Shown: positions 1 through 6,980, numbered from the stretch's first letter. The stretch: DNA of 13,341 nt from JALOOE01 sp964423545 (GCA_964423545.1 CAYRFV010000145.1:1-13341), one strand, 5' to 3'. Notes: a model not told the origin generated them from the letters alone. Program-made: numbers and translations.

Positions 1-75
1 GATGAGGTCGCGCTGGACCATTTCGCCAGCTGCCACTTCGCCAAAGAGCTGAGCCTGCGCGGGGTTGGAGCTTGA
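1..75 (+). CDS. C-terminal end of an unidentified protein (partial)
   Basis: An open frame enters from the left edge and stops at TGA 73-75, giving the last 24 residues of a protein (DEVALDHFASCHFAKELSLR, then GVGA). I do not recognise the family from so short a tail. It is believable as coding because the next gene begins 2 bases after the stop, with its ribosome-binding GGAG inside this tail, which is the usual arrangement of translationally coupled neighbours. No function is assigned. Confidence 0.5.
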   Translation, partial: DEVALDHFASCHFAKELSLRGVGA

Positions 76-77
76 CC

Positions 78-431
78 ATGAGCAAGTCGCAACGCATCCT
101 GGCTTTCCTGGCCTATCTGCTCCTCGTGGTGGGCTGGATCCTCGTCCTGCTGTTTGGCCGGCGCAGCCGCCTTGCCGTCTATCACATGAAGCAGTCGATG
201 GCACTCGTGCTATTTCTCCTGGCTGTGGCGGCGGGATGGGCTGTGTTCACCTGGCTTTCGGCCTGGATTTCGTTCCTCTTCATCGTCGGCGTCGCCTCCT
301 TCAGTCTCGTGATGGCAGCGATCGTCTTTTGCCTTGTCGCCTGGATCGTGGGGATGAGCAACGCGTTGGGGGCGCGCATGCGTCCGCTTCCCATCGTCGG
401 CGCGTGGGCGAAACGGCTGCCCCCTCGCTGA
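78..431 (+). CDS. Small integral membrane protein, DUF4870/Tic20-like
   Basis: This 117-residue protein is mostly hydrophobic: likely membrane segments at about residues 7-27, 40-60 and 64-95 (the last may be two). Between the first two lies a basic/polar loop with YHMKQS (residues 35-40), and the C-terminus has PLPIVG. Both match the pattern I know from DUF4870/Tic20-like bacterial membrane proteins, whose function is mostly unknown. I chose ATG 78 because GGAG at 67-70 is 7 bases upstream; an in-frame TTG at 72 would place the start over the previous stop codon. It follows the upstream gene by 2 bases, so the two are probably one transcript. No enzymatic residues are visible. The family assignment is by pattern only and moderately sure; a real gene is much surer. 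Confidence 0.7.
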   Translation: MSKSQRILAFLAYLLLVVGWILVLLFGRRSRLAVYHMKQSMALVLFLLAVAAGWAVFTWLSAWISFLFIVGVASFSLVMAAIVFCLVAWIVGMSNALGARMRPLPIVGAWAKRLPPR

Positions 432-470
432 CGCATGCAGGCGCTGTCGAGACGCTGGCTGCACGGCGTG

Positions 471-507
471 CACTCCTCCGGATTCGGTGACACAATCTGG
501 AGGAGTG
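471..507 (+). terminator. Hairpin after the membrane-protein gene; terminator or operator
   Basis: CACTCCTCCGGATT (471-484) pairs with AATCTGGAGGAGTG (494-507): 14 pairs with one G.T wobble and a 9-base loop. The following bases (TCTTTCT) are pyrimidine-rich but not a clean T run. It sits 40 bases after the membrane-protein stop and 35 before the GH4 start, so it could end the upstream transcript or be an operator for the GH4 gene. The right arm contains GGAGGAG, but the true ribosome-binding site is a separate AGGAGGAG at 526-533. Confidence 0.5.
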
Positions 508-541
508 TCTTTCTGACACCTTCTCAGGAGGAGTTTGATTC

Positions 542-1876
542 ATGCCACGAATTGCTTTGATCGGCGCGGGAAGCATCGTCTTCACCCGCAACCTGTGCAG
601 CGATATCCTGTTGACGCCTGCCCTGCAAGGGAGCACCATCGCTCTCATGGACATCGATCCGGTGCGCCTGGCGCAGGCGCGCGACCTGGTGCAGGCCCTC
701 ATCGACCGGCGCGGGCTGAAGGCGCGCGTCGAAGCCACCCTCGACCGCCGCGAGGCCGTGAACGGCGCCGACTACGTGATCACCACCTTCCAGCAGGGCG
801 GGCTTGACGCCTATGCGCTGGATATCGACATTCCCCGAAAATACGGTGTGGAGCAGTGCGTGGGCGACACCCTGGGTCCGGGCGGCGTCTTCCGGGGGCT
901 GCGCACGATCCCGGTGCTGTGGGATCTGTGCGACGACATGGATGACCTGGCGCCGGATGCGCTCCTCATCAACTACGTCAATCCGATGGCGATCAACTGC
1001 TGGGCCTTCGACGCCTATGGCGGCCGGCCCCACGTCGGGTTGTGCCACAGCGTCCAGGGCACCAGCGAGATGCTGGCGCGCTGGATCGACGCGCCGTACG
1101 ATGAGATCAACTTCCTGTGCGCCGGCATCAATCATCAGGCTTGGTTCCTGGAGTTTCGCCGCGGCAAGGAGGATGTCTATCCGCTGATCTGGCAGGCCAT
1201 CGAGCGCGAAGAGGTGATCAACCAGGAGCCGGTGCGCATCGACTTGATGAAGCACTTCGGCTATTTCGTCACTGAATCCAGCGGACATGCCAGCGAGTAT
1301 GCGCCCTACTTCAGGAAGACGGCCCGCATGGTTGAGGAGGAGCTGGCCCCGCGTTTCAAGGACAAGCGCGACTACTGGTTCGACTATGCGCGCACGGGCG
1401 GCTACCTACGCCATTGCCAGAACCGCGTGAAGCTTTCGCAGGAGGAGTACCGGGAGCTGATCGATGGCAGCAGGCCGATCCCGACCGTGCGCACGCACGA
1501 ATACGGCTCGGCGATCATCGAGGCGATGGAGACCGATGTGCCGGCGCGGGTCAACGGCAATGTGCCGAACCGCGGCCTGATCACCAACCTGCCGGAAGGC
1601 TGCTGCGTGGAAGTCTCGTGCCTGGTCGATGCCAACGGCATCCAGCCCACAGGGGTCGGCGATCTGCCCCCGCAGTTAGCAGCGCTCAACCGCGCGATGA
1701 TCAACGTCCAGTCGTTGGCGGTCGAGGCGTGCATGTCCGGAGAAGTGGAGGCGGTCTACCATGCCGTGATGCTTGATCCGTTGACTGCCGCCGTCTGCAC
1801 GCTGCCGCAGATTCGGGCCATGGTGGACGAGATGCTGGCCAGCCAGAAGCAGTGGCTGCCGCAGTTCGATTTGTGA
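542..1876 (+). CDS. Glycoside hydrolase family 4 (alpha-galactosidase/alpha-glucosidase type), paralog 1
   Basis: This 444-residue protein is a cytoplasmic GH4 enzyme. The family cleaves glycosides by an unusual redox route: NAD oxidises C3 of the sugar, a divalent metal helps elimination of the aglycone, and water is then added. Visible signatures are the Rossmann start IGAGS (7-11), ALMDID (34-39), NYVNPMA (144-150), CHSVQGT (168-174) and GINHQAWF (195-202). Cys168 and His198 fit the family's metal ligands. The CHSV motif is, from memory, that of the alpha-galactosidase subgroup, but GINHQAWF differs from the MelA form GINHMAFY, and SSGHASEYAPYF replaces MelA-like SSEHFAEYTPWF, so the true substrate may differ. 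Length is normal for the family. The start has AGGAGGAG (526-533) 8 bases upstream. The aldo/keto reductase follows after 28 bases, probably on the same mRNA. Confidence 0.9.
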   Translation: MPRIALIGAGSIVFTRNLCSDILLTPALQGSTIALMDIDPVRLAQARDLVQALIDRRGLKARVEATLDRREAVNGADYVITTFQQGGLDAYALDIDIPRKYGVEQCVGDTLGPGGVFRGLRTIPVLWDLCDDMDDLAPDALLINYVNPMAINCWAFDAYGGRPHVGLCHSVQGTSEMLARWIDAPYDEINFLCAGINHQAWFLEFRRGKEDVYPLIWQAIEREEVINQEPVRIDLMKHFGYFVTESSGHASEYAPYFRKTARMVEEELAPRFKDKRDYWFDYARTGGYLRHCQNRVKLSQEEYRELIDGSRPIPTVRTHEYGSAIIEAMETDVPARVNGNVPNRGLITNLPEGCCVEVSCLVDANGIQPTGVGDLPPQLAALNRAMINVQSLAVEACMSGEVEAVYHAVMLDPLTAAVCTLPQIRAMVDEMLASQKQWLPQFDL

Positions 1877-1904
1877 AGAGGCGATCTGGGGAGGAGGCGT
1901 TGTC

Positions 1905-2915
1905 ATGAACTATCGATTCCTGGGTCGGACGGGCATGAAAGTGAGTGAGCTGTGTCTCGGCGCCATGACCTTTGGCCGCGAGGCAGATGAGGCGGCCAGC
2001 TTCGCCATGCTCGATCGTTTTGTCGAAGCCGGCGGCAACTTCATCGACACCGCCGACGTCTACTCGCGCGGCCTCTCCGAGGAGGTCCTGGGCCGCTGGT
2101 TGGCGAACAAACCTCGTGATCGCTTCGTGATCGCGACGAAGGTGCGCTGGCCGATGGGGGAGGGGCCGAACGAGGTCGGTTTGAGCCGAAAGCACATCCT
2201 GGCCAGCGTCGAGGCAAGCCTGAGACGCCTGGGAACCGGTTACATCGACCTGTACCAGGTTCACGGCTGGGACGGCTATACTCCGCTCGAGGAGACGCTC
2301 GGCGCACTCGACACCCTGGTGCAGGCCGGCAAGGTGCGGTACCTCGGCGCCAGCAACTACATGGCGTGGCAGCTCCAGAAGGCAGTAGACATAAGCATGA
2401 GGCGAGGCTGGGAGCCATTCGCCTGCCTCCAGCCGCTCTACAACCTGCTCGACCGCCAGATCGAGTGGGATCTCGTGGAGGTGTGCGTCAACGAGGGACT
2501 GGGGATCATCCCGTGGAGTCCGCTGCGAGGCGGCTGGCTGAGCGGCAAGTATCGCCGTGGCATGGCTGCGCCGCCCGAGAACACGCGCGTCGATCTGGCG
2601 CAGAAGGGCGGCTGGAGCGAGTCGTGGACGGCCTACGCCGTGGAGCGCACCTGGAGCATTCTGGACGAGCTGCTGGCGCTTGCGGCCGAGCTCGGCAGAA
2701 GCCCGGCGCAGGTGGCGCTCAACTGGGTCAAGGATCGCCCCGGGGTCACCGCGCCCATCATCGGCGCGCGGACGATCGACCAGCTCAACGACAACCTGGG
2801 TTGCGTGGGTTGGGCGCTGGGCGCGGAGCAGGCTGAGCGACTGAACCGGGTGAGTGAGCTGCCGCTGCCGATCTATCCGCATGCGACGGTGGCAGGCTGG
2901 TCGAAACGGCGCTGA
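1905..2915 (+). CDS. Aldo/keto reductase
   Basis: This 336-residue NADPH-type oxidoreductase has the standard aldo/keto reductase (beta/alpha)8 barrel. It opens with MNYRFLGRTGMKVSELCLG, typical of the YajO/YghZ-like bacterial group. The catalytic tetrad is readable as Asp48, Tyr53, Lys79 and His120 (IDTADVY, IATKV, YQVH). GASNY (148-152) and the cofactor-end signature PIIGARTIDQLNDNL (284-298) are also present. A strong GGGAGGAGG lies just upstream of ATG 1905. The gene follows the first GH4 by 28 bases, so it probably acts on a sugar, keto-sugar or sugar lactone from the same pathway. Reduction of a 3-keto sugar or of fructuronate would fit the neighbours, but neither can be read from the sequence. 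The substrate is unknown; the family is certain. Confidence 0.92.
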   Translation: MNYRFLGRTGMKVSELCLGAMTFGREADEAASFAMLDRFVEAGGNFIDTADVYSRGLSEEVLGRWLANKPRDRFVIATKVRWPMGEGPNEVGLSRKHILASVEASLRRLGTGYIDLYQVHGWDGYTPLEETLGALDTLVQAGKVRYLGASNYMAWQLQKAVDISMRRGWEPFACLQPLYNLLDRQIEWDLVEVCVNEGLGIIPWSPLRGGWLSGKYRRGMAAPPENTRVDLAQKGGWSESWTAYAVERTWSILDELLALAAELGRSPAQVALNWVKDRPGVTAPIIGARTIDQLNDNLGCVGWALGAEQAERLNRVSELPLPIYPHATVAGWSKRR

Positions 2916-2959
2916 GCCGGCGGGCGGATCGCGATGCACGGCGGAACGCGATACGTGAT

Positions 2960-2988
2960 TTGACGCGCCCTGAACTGTGGATTACGAT
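2960..2988 (+). promoter_or_regulatory. Sigma-70-like promoter for the TIM-barrel/dehydratase/melA/uxuA genes
   Basis: TTGACG (2960-2965) and TACGAT (2983-2988) are separated by exactly 17 bases. They match the consensus at 5 of 6 and 4 of 6 positions, including the key first, second and last bases of the -10 box. Transcription would start near 2995, leaving a leader of about 338 bases before ATG 3333. It is the best promoter in the 417-bp space after the aldo/keto reductase. Confidence 0.6.
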
Positions 2989-2998
2989 TGGCGTCGCA

Positions 2999-3030
2999 CG
3001 TCACAATTCAGCGTGCCCCGCGTTGTGACG
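2999..3030 (+). promoter_or_regulatory. Operator-like inverted repeat just downstream of the promoter
   Basis: CGTCACAA (2999-3006) and TTGTGACG (3023-3030) form a perfect 8-bp inverted repeat spaced by 16 bases. It begins about 11 bases after the -10 box and would overlap the expected transcription start, where a dimeric repressor could block initiation. No regulator gene lies in the window, so the binding protein is unknown. It could instead be the first hairpin of the leader RNA. Confidence 0.45.
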
Positions 3031-3332
3031 GTGGATCGGACGATGGCCCCTGCAGCGCGCATGGCGGGGTGAAGCCGCCCCTCCATAGGCATCTTTCTCT
3101 CCGCCGCATCGGATGCGCGAGCGCGCCTGGTCGCGGCGTGGCTCCCTTCGAGTCGAAGCGCCGCGGTCAGCGCAGGCGCCTGCGCTGACCAACGCCTGCG
3201 CAGGCGCTGCCCTGAATGAGGCGCGGCTTGTTCCGGCGGGTGTGACATCCCGGATCGAGGGGGGGCCCGGGCCACCGATGAGGCGCGGGGAGGCCCGCCG
3301 GACTGTTTTGACTCCGCTACAGGTGATTCCAG
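3031..3332 (+). promoter_or_regulatory. Long GC-rich structured leader, candidate cis-regulatory RNA
   Basis: I see no gene in this stretch (part of the 417-bp space 2916-3332), but it is dense in potential stems: ATGGCGGGG (3061-3069) with CCCCTCCAT (3078-3086), one mismatch; CGCGGCG (3132-3138) with CGCCGCG (3159-3165), enclosing CTTCGA/TCGAAG (3146-3158); a perfect 26-bp palindrome (3165-3190); a 14-bp palindrome (3193-3206); and a perfect 9-bp long-range stem TCCGGCGGG (3232-3240) with CCCGCCGGA (3294-3302), enclosing GGCCCGGGCC (3264-3273). The last stem ends 30 bases before ATG 3333, close enough to affect translation start. I could not match it to a riboswitch class I know. Some hairpins are expected by chance at this GC content; the 26-bp palindrome and the 9-bp closing stem are less so. 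Confidence 0.45.
3165..3206. repeat. Perfect 26-bp palindrome next to a 14-bp palindrome
   Basis: GGTCAGCGCAGGC (3165-3177) is followed directly by its reverse complement (3178-3190). Two bases later CGCCTGC|GCAGGCG (3193-3206) forms a second perfect palindrome. GCAGGCG occurs at 3172-3178 and 3200-3206, and CGCCTGC at 3177-3183 and 3193-3199, so the strands can pair in alternative ways. It may be a leader RNA element, a protein-binding site or a short dispersed palindromic repeat. Confidence 0.75.
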
Positions 3333-4265
3333 ATGATGCAAGAGACGCGAGATTTCCTTGCGTCGTGCGGTCTGCCGGCCGGCGACGCTTACGACCTGCC
3401 CACCTCTCCGAAGCGCTTCCCCGACGGCGCACACTATCGCGTGGAGATTCCAAGTGTGGAGGGGCCGCGCGCCCTGGCGGCCGTTCTCGAAGAGGGGGAG
3501 CGTCAGAAGGTGCTGATCCAGCGCGTATCGCAGGGCAGCGGCATCATGCTGCTCACCGACGCCGAGATTAGGGAGATGGCGAAGCTGGGTCGCGACGCTG
3601 GCATCGAGGTCAGCCTCTTTGTGGGGCCGCGCGCGGCGTGGGAGACGAGCGCGCAGGCAGCTGCCAGTGCAGGCAAGAACCTGGGCGCACGTCATCGGGG
3701 CATGGATCAGGTGATCTATGCCGTCGAAGACATCCGCCGCGCCTGCGGTCTCGGCATCCGCTCGGTATTGGTGGCCGACGAAGGCCTGCTGTGGTTGGCG
3801 GCGGAGATGAAGCGGGCCGGCGCCCTGCCCGCGAGCCTTGTGCTGAAAGTCTCGGTGCAGATGGGTGCGGCCAACCCCATCTCGGTGCGCTGGATGGAGC
3901 AGCTCGGAGCAGGAACATACAACGTGCCCACCGATCTTTCGCTGCCGCAGATGGCCGCCATTCGCCAGGCGGTGTCCCTGCCGCTGGATGTCTATGTCGA
4001 GGCGCCGGACGATTTCGGCGGCTTCGTGCGCCATTACGAGACGCCGGAGATGGTGCGGGTCGCCGCGCCGATGTATGTCAAGCTCGGTCTCCGCAACGCG
4101 CCGAACATCTACCCCAGCGGCATACACGTCGAGAACACCGCCGTCGCACTGGCGCGAGAGCGTGTGCATCGTGCGGCGGTTGCTGTGGAGATGATCCGCC
4201 GCTACTCCCCCGACGCCCAGGCATCGCCGCGCGGTGCGGCGGATCTGGGCATCCCTGCGGTGTGA
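3333..4265 (+). CDS. Unassigned TIM-barrel-like protein, resembling proteins labelled U32-type peptidase
   Basis: This 310-residue cytoplasmic protein has no signal peptide or membrane segment. Its alternation of short hydrophobic strands and helices from about residue 58 looks like a TIM barrel. Blocks that look conserved are LKVSVQMGAANP (171-182), GTYNVPTDLSLPQ (194-206), VYVEAPDDFGGF (220-231) and LGLRNAPNIYPSG (251-263), rich in Asp, Asn and Glu at strand ends as in barrel active sites. From memory, similar proteins beside sugar-acid dehydratases are auto-labelled U32 peptidase; that label is weak and proteolysis is not implied. The start at ATG 3333 (or the adjacent ATG 3336) has AGGTGA at 3321-3326. 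The dehydratase start follows its stop by 9 bases, so the two are tightly coupled and probably share a pathway. An aldolase, epimerase or lyase role is possible but unproven. Confidence 0.8.
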   Translation: MMQETRDFLASCGLPAGDAYDLPTSPKRFPDGAHYRVEIPSVEGPRALAAVLEEGERQKVLIQRVSQGSGIMLLTDAEIREMAKLGRDAGIEVSLFVGPRAAWETSAQAAASAGKNLGARHRGMDQVIYAVEDIRRACGLGIRSVLVADEGLLWLAAEMKRAGALPASLVLKVSVQMGAANPISVRWMEQLGAGTYNVPTDLSLPQMAAIRQAVSLPLDVYVEAPDDFGGFVRHYETPEMVRVAAPMYVKLGLRNAPNIYPSGIHVENTAVALARERVHRAAVAVEMIRRYSPDAQASPRGAADLGIPAV

Positions 4266-4274
4266 GAGCGCCCC

Positions 4275-5444
4275 ATGAAGATCACCCAAGTCACCCCCCT
4301 GGTCCTCGGCACCGGCTGGCGCGACCTCACCTTTCTCAAGGTGGAGACTGATGAGGGGCTGACCGGCGTCGGTGAGGCGCGTGTGCTCAACCGCACGGGG
4401 GCGGTGCTCGGCTACCTCACCGACGCCGTGCCGCGTTATCTGATCGGCAGCGATCCGTTCGAGGTCGAACGGCTGGTCATGCGCATGTTTCGGGAGGACT
4501 TCGAGAGCGCCGACACCGTGGTGATGACCGGCATTGCGCTCGCTGAGATCGCCTGCTGGGACATCATCGGCAAGACGCTGAACCAACCCGTGTATCGGTT
4601 GTTGGGCGGCGCAGTGCGGGACAAGGTCAAGGCCTATGCTAATGGTTGGTATACGGTCGAGCGCACGCCGCAGGAGTTCCATGCCGCCGCGCTGCGGGTG
4701 GATGCCAGGGGCTATCGGGCCTTGAAGCTCGATCCGTTCGGCGCGGGCTTCTACGAGCTGACCCGCGACGAGAAGCTGCGCTCGATTGCCCTGGTCGAGG
4801 CAGTGCGCGATGCTGTCGGACCGGACGTCGAAATCATGATCGAAATGCACGGTCGCTTCAGTCCGGTCTCAGCAGCCGAGATGGCGGTCGAGCTGGCGCG
4901 CTTCAGGCCGAGTTGGTTCGAGGAGCCGGTGCCGCCGGAGAACTCCGCCGCGCTCAAAAAGGCGTCGGATGCCCTCGCGGCGTTGGGCATCCCGATCGCC
5001 ACCGGCGAGCGACTGCACACCCTCTACGCCTACCGCGAGCTGTTCGAGCTCCAGGCGGCCGACATCATCCAGCCGGACATCACCCACCTGGGCGGCCTGC
5101 TGAACACGAAGAAGCTCGCTGCCTGGGCCGAGGTGTACCACGTGCTGGTGGCGCCGCACAATGTCGGTGGGCCGGTCTCGACCGCCGCCGCGCTGCACCT
5201 GGCCGCATGCACGTCCAACTTCAAGATCCTGGAGCATTTCAACGATTTCGGTGAGGCGTATGTCAAGGCGGCCGCGCCGGGCGTGCCAGAAGTGGTCGAT
5301 GGCTATTTCACGCTCCCGACAGGCCCTGGTCTCGGCGTCGTGCTCGACGAAGCCGTAATCGCTGCGCACCCCCGGCGGAATGCGCATTTCAACCTGTTTG
5401 CACCGGACTGGCAGAAGCGGGAGGCTGCGAGCCGTGATGCCTGA
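4275..5444 (+). CDS. Enolase-superfamily acid-sugar dehydratase (mandelate racemase/galactonate dehydratase group)
   Basis: This 389-residue Mg-dependent enzyme would abstract the proton next to the carboxylate of an aldonate or uronate-derived acid and eliminate water, giving a 2-keto-3-deoxy acid. The N-terminal capping domain (about 1-125) resembles DgoD (MKIT..., FLKVETDEG..TG.GE). In the barrel I read K151-L-D153, the E190-M-H192 site, metal ligands around E216 and E245 (FEEP, TGER), Asp268 (QPDITHLGG) paired with His295 (APHN), and E320. The Asp-His dyad and the His in EMHGR match the galactonate-dehydratase type of the mandelate racemase subgroup, where E. coli DgoD has LDFHGR. Length is usual. 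It lies 9 bases after the TIM-barrel-like gene. Exact substrate (galactonate, gluconate, fuconate, other) cannot be read, so no symbol is given. Confidence 0.88.
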   Translation: MKITQVTPLVLGTGWRDLTFLKVETDEGLTGVGEARVLNRTGAVLGYLTDAVPRYLIGSDPFEVERLVMRMFREDFESADTVVMTGIALAEIACWDIIGKTLNQPVYRLLGGAVRDKVKAYANGWYTVERTPQEFHAAALRVDARGYRALKLDPFGAGFYELTRDEKLRSIALVEAVRDAVGPDVEIMIEMHGRFSPVSAAEMAVELARFRPSWFEEPVPPENSAALKKASDALAALGIPIATGERLHTLYAYRELFELQAADIIQPDITHLGGLLNTKKLAAWAEVYHVLVAPHNVGGPVSTAAALHLAACTSNFKILEHFNDFGEAYVKAAAPGVPEVVDGYFTLPTGPGLGVVLDEAVIAAHPRRNAHFNLFAPDWQKREAASRDA

Positions 5445-5472
5445 CGCTCGCTCAGCACCGAGCGACCGCTGC

Positions 5473-5508
5473 GGGGACGACCTCACGCGGTCACGCCCCA
5501 CCTTTTTT
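5473..5508 (+). terminator. Weak hairpin with T run between dehydratase and melA-like gene
   Basis: GGGG (5473-5476) can pair with CCCC (5496-5499) around an inner GACC/GGTC stem (5479-5482 with 5489-5492). A run of six T (5503-5508) follows. The stem is interrupted, so it may only partly terminate, reducing melA-like and uxuA expression. The T run also lies just before the GGAG (5515-5518) of the next gene. Confidence 0.3.
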
Positions 5509-5525
5509 CTTCCTGGAGCATACCG

Positions 5526-6941
5526 ATGCCAAAGATCACCTTCATCGGCGCCGGCAGCACGGTCTTTGCGAGGAATCTGCTCGGCGACATCTTGAGCTAT
5601 CCGGAGCTGGCCAATGCGACCATCGCGCTGCACGACATCGACCCGGAGCGCCTGCGCACGACGCAGGTTGTTGCCGGTCGCATCGCCCAGGCGCTTGGCG
5701 CACATCCGACGATCGAGGCCACCCTGGATCGCCGGGCCGCGCTGGACGGCGCCGATTACGCCATATCGATGTTCCAGGTCGCCGGCTACAAGCCCGGCAC
5801 GGTCGTGGATTTCGAGGTGCCGAAAAAGTACGGCCTGCGCCAGACCATTGCCGACACGCTCGGCATCGGCGGCATCTTCCGCGCCCTGCGCACGATTCCC
5901 GTCTTCTTGGACATCTGCAGGGAAATGGCCGAGCTGTGTCCGAACGTGACCTTCCTGAACTACGTCAACCCGATGGCGATGATTACCTGGGCCATCAATC
6001 GGGCCAGCAAGATCCGGACGGTCGGTTTATGCCACAGCGTCCAGGGCACGGCCGAGCAGTTGGCGCGCGATATCGGTGTTCCGATCGAGGAGGTCAACTA
6101 CGTCGCGGCGGGCATCAACCACATGGCGTTCTACCTGCGTTTCGAGCGCAAGACCGCCGGCGGCGCGGAGGATCTCTATCCCCGTCTCCGGCAGGTGGTA
6201 GCCGGCGGTCGCGTGCCCGATTGGAACCGGGTGCGCTACGAAATGCTGCTGCGGACCGGCTATTTCGTCACGGAGTCGTCAGAGCACTTTGCCGAGTACA
6301 CTCCCTGGTTTATCAAGCGCGATCGTCCCGATCTGATCGAGAAGTTCAGCGTGCCGCTCGACGAGTACATCCGCCGCTGCGAGATCCAGCTTGCGGGATG
6401 GGAATTCATCCAGTACAAGATCGATCACCCGGAGGCCACCCTCGGCGATCTGAGGCAGATGATGCAGGCCAAGGCCGCCGGCAATCCGTATCTCACCCCG
6501 CGCACCATCGAGCGCGTCTTGCACGATGCCGAGGAGCTCGACGCCGGCAGGGTGCATCGCAGCCACGAATACGGCTCCGGGATTATCCACAGCATGGAGA
6601 CAGGCAGTCCGATTGTGGTCTATGGGAACGTGCCCAACGTTGGGTTGATCGACAATCTGCCGCATGGCTGCTGCGTCGAGGTGCCGGTGTTGGTGGATCG
6701 AAACGGGCTTCAGCCAGTGCACATCGGCGCGCTGCCGCCTCACCTGGCAGCGCTGATGCAGACCAACATCAACGTGCAGGCGTTGGCGGTCGAGGCGGCG
6801 CTCACCGGAAAGCGGGAGCACATCTATCATGCGGCCATGCTCGATCCGCACACCGCCGCCGAGCTTGATCTGGAGCAGATCTGGCGATTGGTGGACGACC
6901 TGATTGAGGCGCACGGCGATTGGCTGCCGGCGTACCGGTGA
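5526..6941 (+). CDS. melA: GH4 alpha-galactosidase, MelA-like, paralog 2
   Basis: This 471-residue protein closely follows E. coli MelA, an NAD- and Mn-dependent cytoplasmic alpha-galactosidase that splits melibiose-like sugars. Shared blocks are PKITFIGAGST at the start, QTIADTLG, LNYVNPMA (144-151), GLCHSVQGTAE (167-177), AGINHMAFYL (195-204), GYFVTESSEHFAEYTPWFIK (245-264), VPLDEY and AHGDWLP near the end. Cys169 and His199 fit the metal ligands, and CHSV is the alpha-galactosidase form. It is about 20 residues longer than E. coli MelA: between QLAGWE and HRSHEYG there is an extra charged stretch (GDLRQMMQ to EELDAG) absent from the first GH4 here and from MelA. The start has GGAG 7 bases upstream. 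It lies 81 bases after the dehydratase and 67 before the UxuA-type gene. Activity on uronides or other alpha-glycosides cannot be excluded. Confidence 0.92.
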   Translation: MPKITFIGAGSTVFARNLLGDILSYPELANATIALHDIDPERLRTTQVVAGRIAQALGAHPTIEATLDRRAALDGADYAISMFQVAGYKPGTVVDFEVPKKYGLRQTIADTLGIGGIFRALRTIPVFLDICREMAELCPNVTFLNYVNPMAMITWAINRASKIRTVGLCHSVQGTAEQLARDIGVPIEEVNYVAAGINHMAFYLRFERKTAGGAEDLYPRLRQVVAGGRVPDWNRVRYEMLLRTGYFVTESSEHFAEYTPWFIKRDRPDLIEKFSVPLDEYIRRCEIQLAGWEFIQYKIDHPEATLGDLRQMMQAKAAGNPYLTPRTIERVLHDAEELDAGRVHRSHEYGSGIIHSMETGSPIVVYGNVPNVGLIDNLPHGCCVEVPVLVDRNGLQPVHIGALPPHLAALMQTNINVQALAVEAALTGKREHIYHAAMLDPHTAAELDLEQIWRLVDDLIEAHGDWLPAYR

Positions 6942-6980
6942 GGCGCAGCTGGCCGGGAACCGCACCCTGCGCCATGGCGC
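6942..6980 (+). promoter_or_regulatory. Two mutually exclusive hairpins between melA-like and uxuA-like genes
   Basis: GGCGCAG (6942-6948), starting right after the melA-like stop, pairs perfectly with CTGCGCC (6967-6973). GCGCCATGGCGC (6969-6980) is a perfect 12-bp palindrome using the same bases 6969-6973, so the two cannot form in the same molecule. No T run follows. They may set mRNA processing or stability between the genes; function is a guess. Confidence 0.35.

Noticed and set aside
65..490. Alternative + strand frame overlapping the small membrane protein
   Set aside because: It has no ribosome-binding site, has Arg/His-rich composition with no family motifs, and runs through the hairpin; the overlapping frame has membrane segments and a proper start.
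3308..3336. TTGACT at 3308-3313 as a promoter -35 box
   Set aside because: No acceptable -10 box lies 15-19 bases downstream; that position overlaps the start codon of the next gene.
2982..4850. Long open frame on the minus strand (over 600 codons)
   Set aside because: It lies opposite the TIM-barrel-like and dehydratase genes, is rich in His, Arg and Gln and lacks family motifs; this is the usual antisense shadow of high-GC coding sequence. The same holds for 8208-10238 and 1701-2939 on the minus strand.
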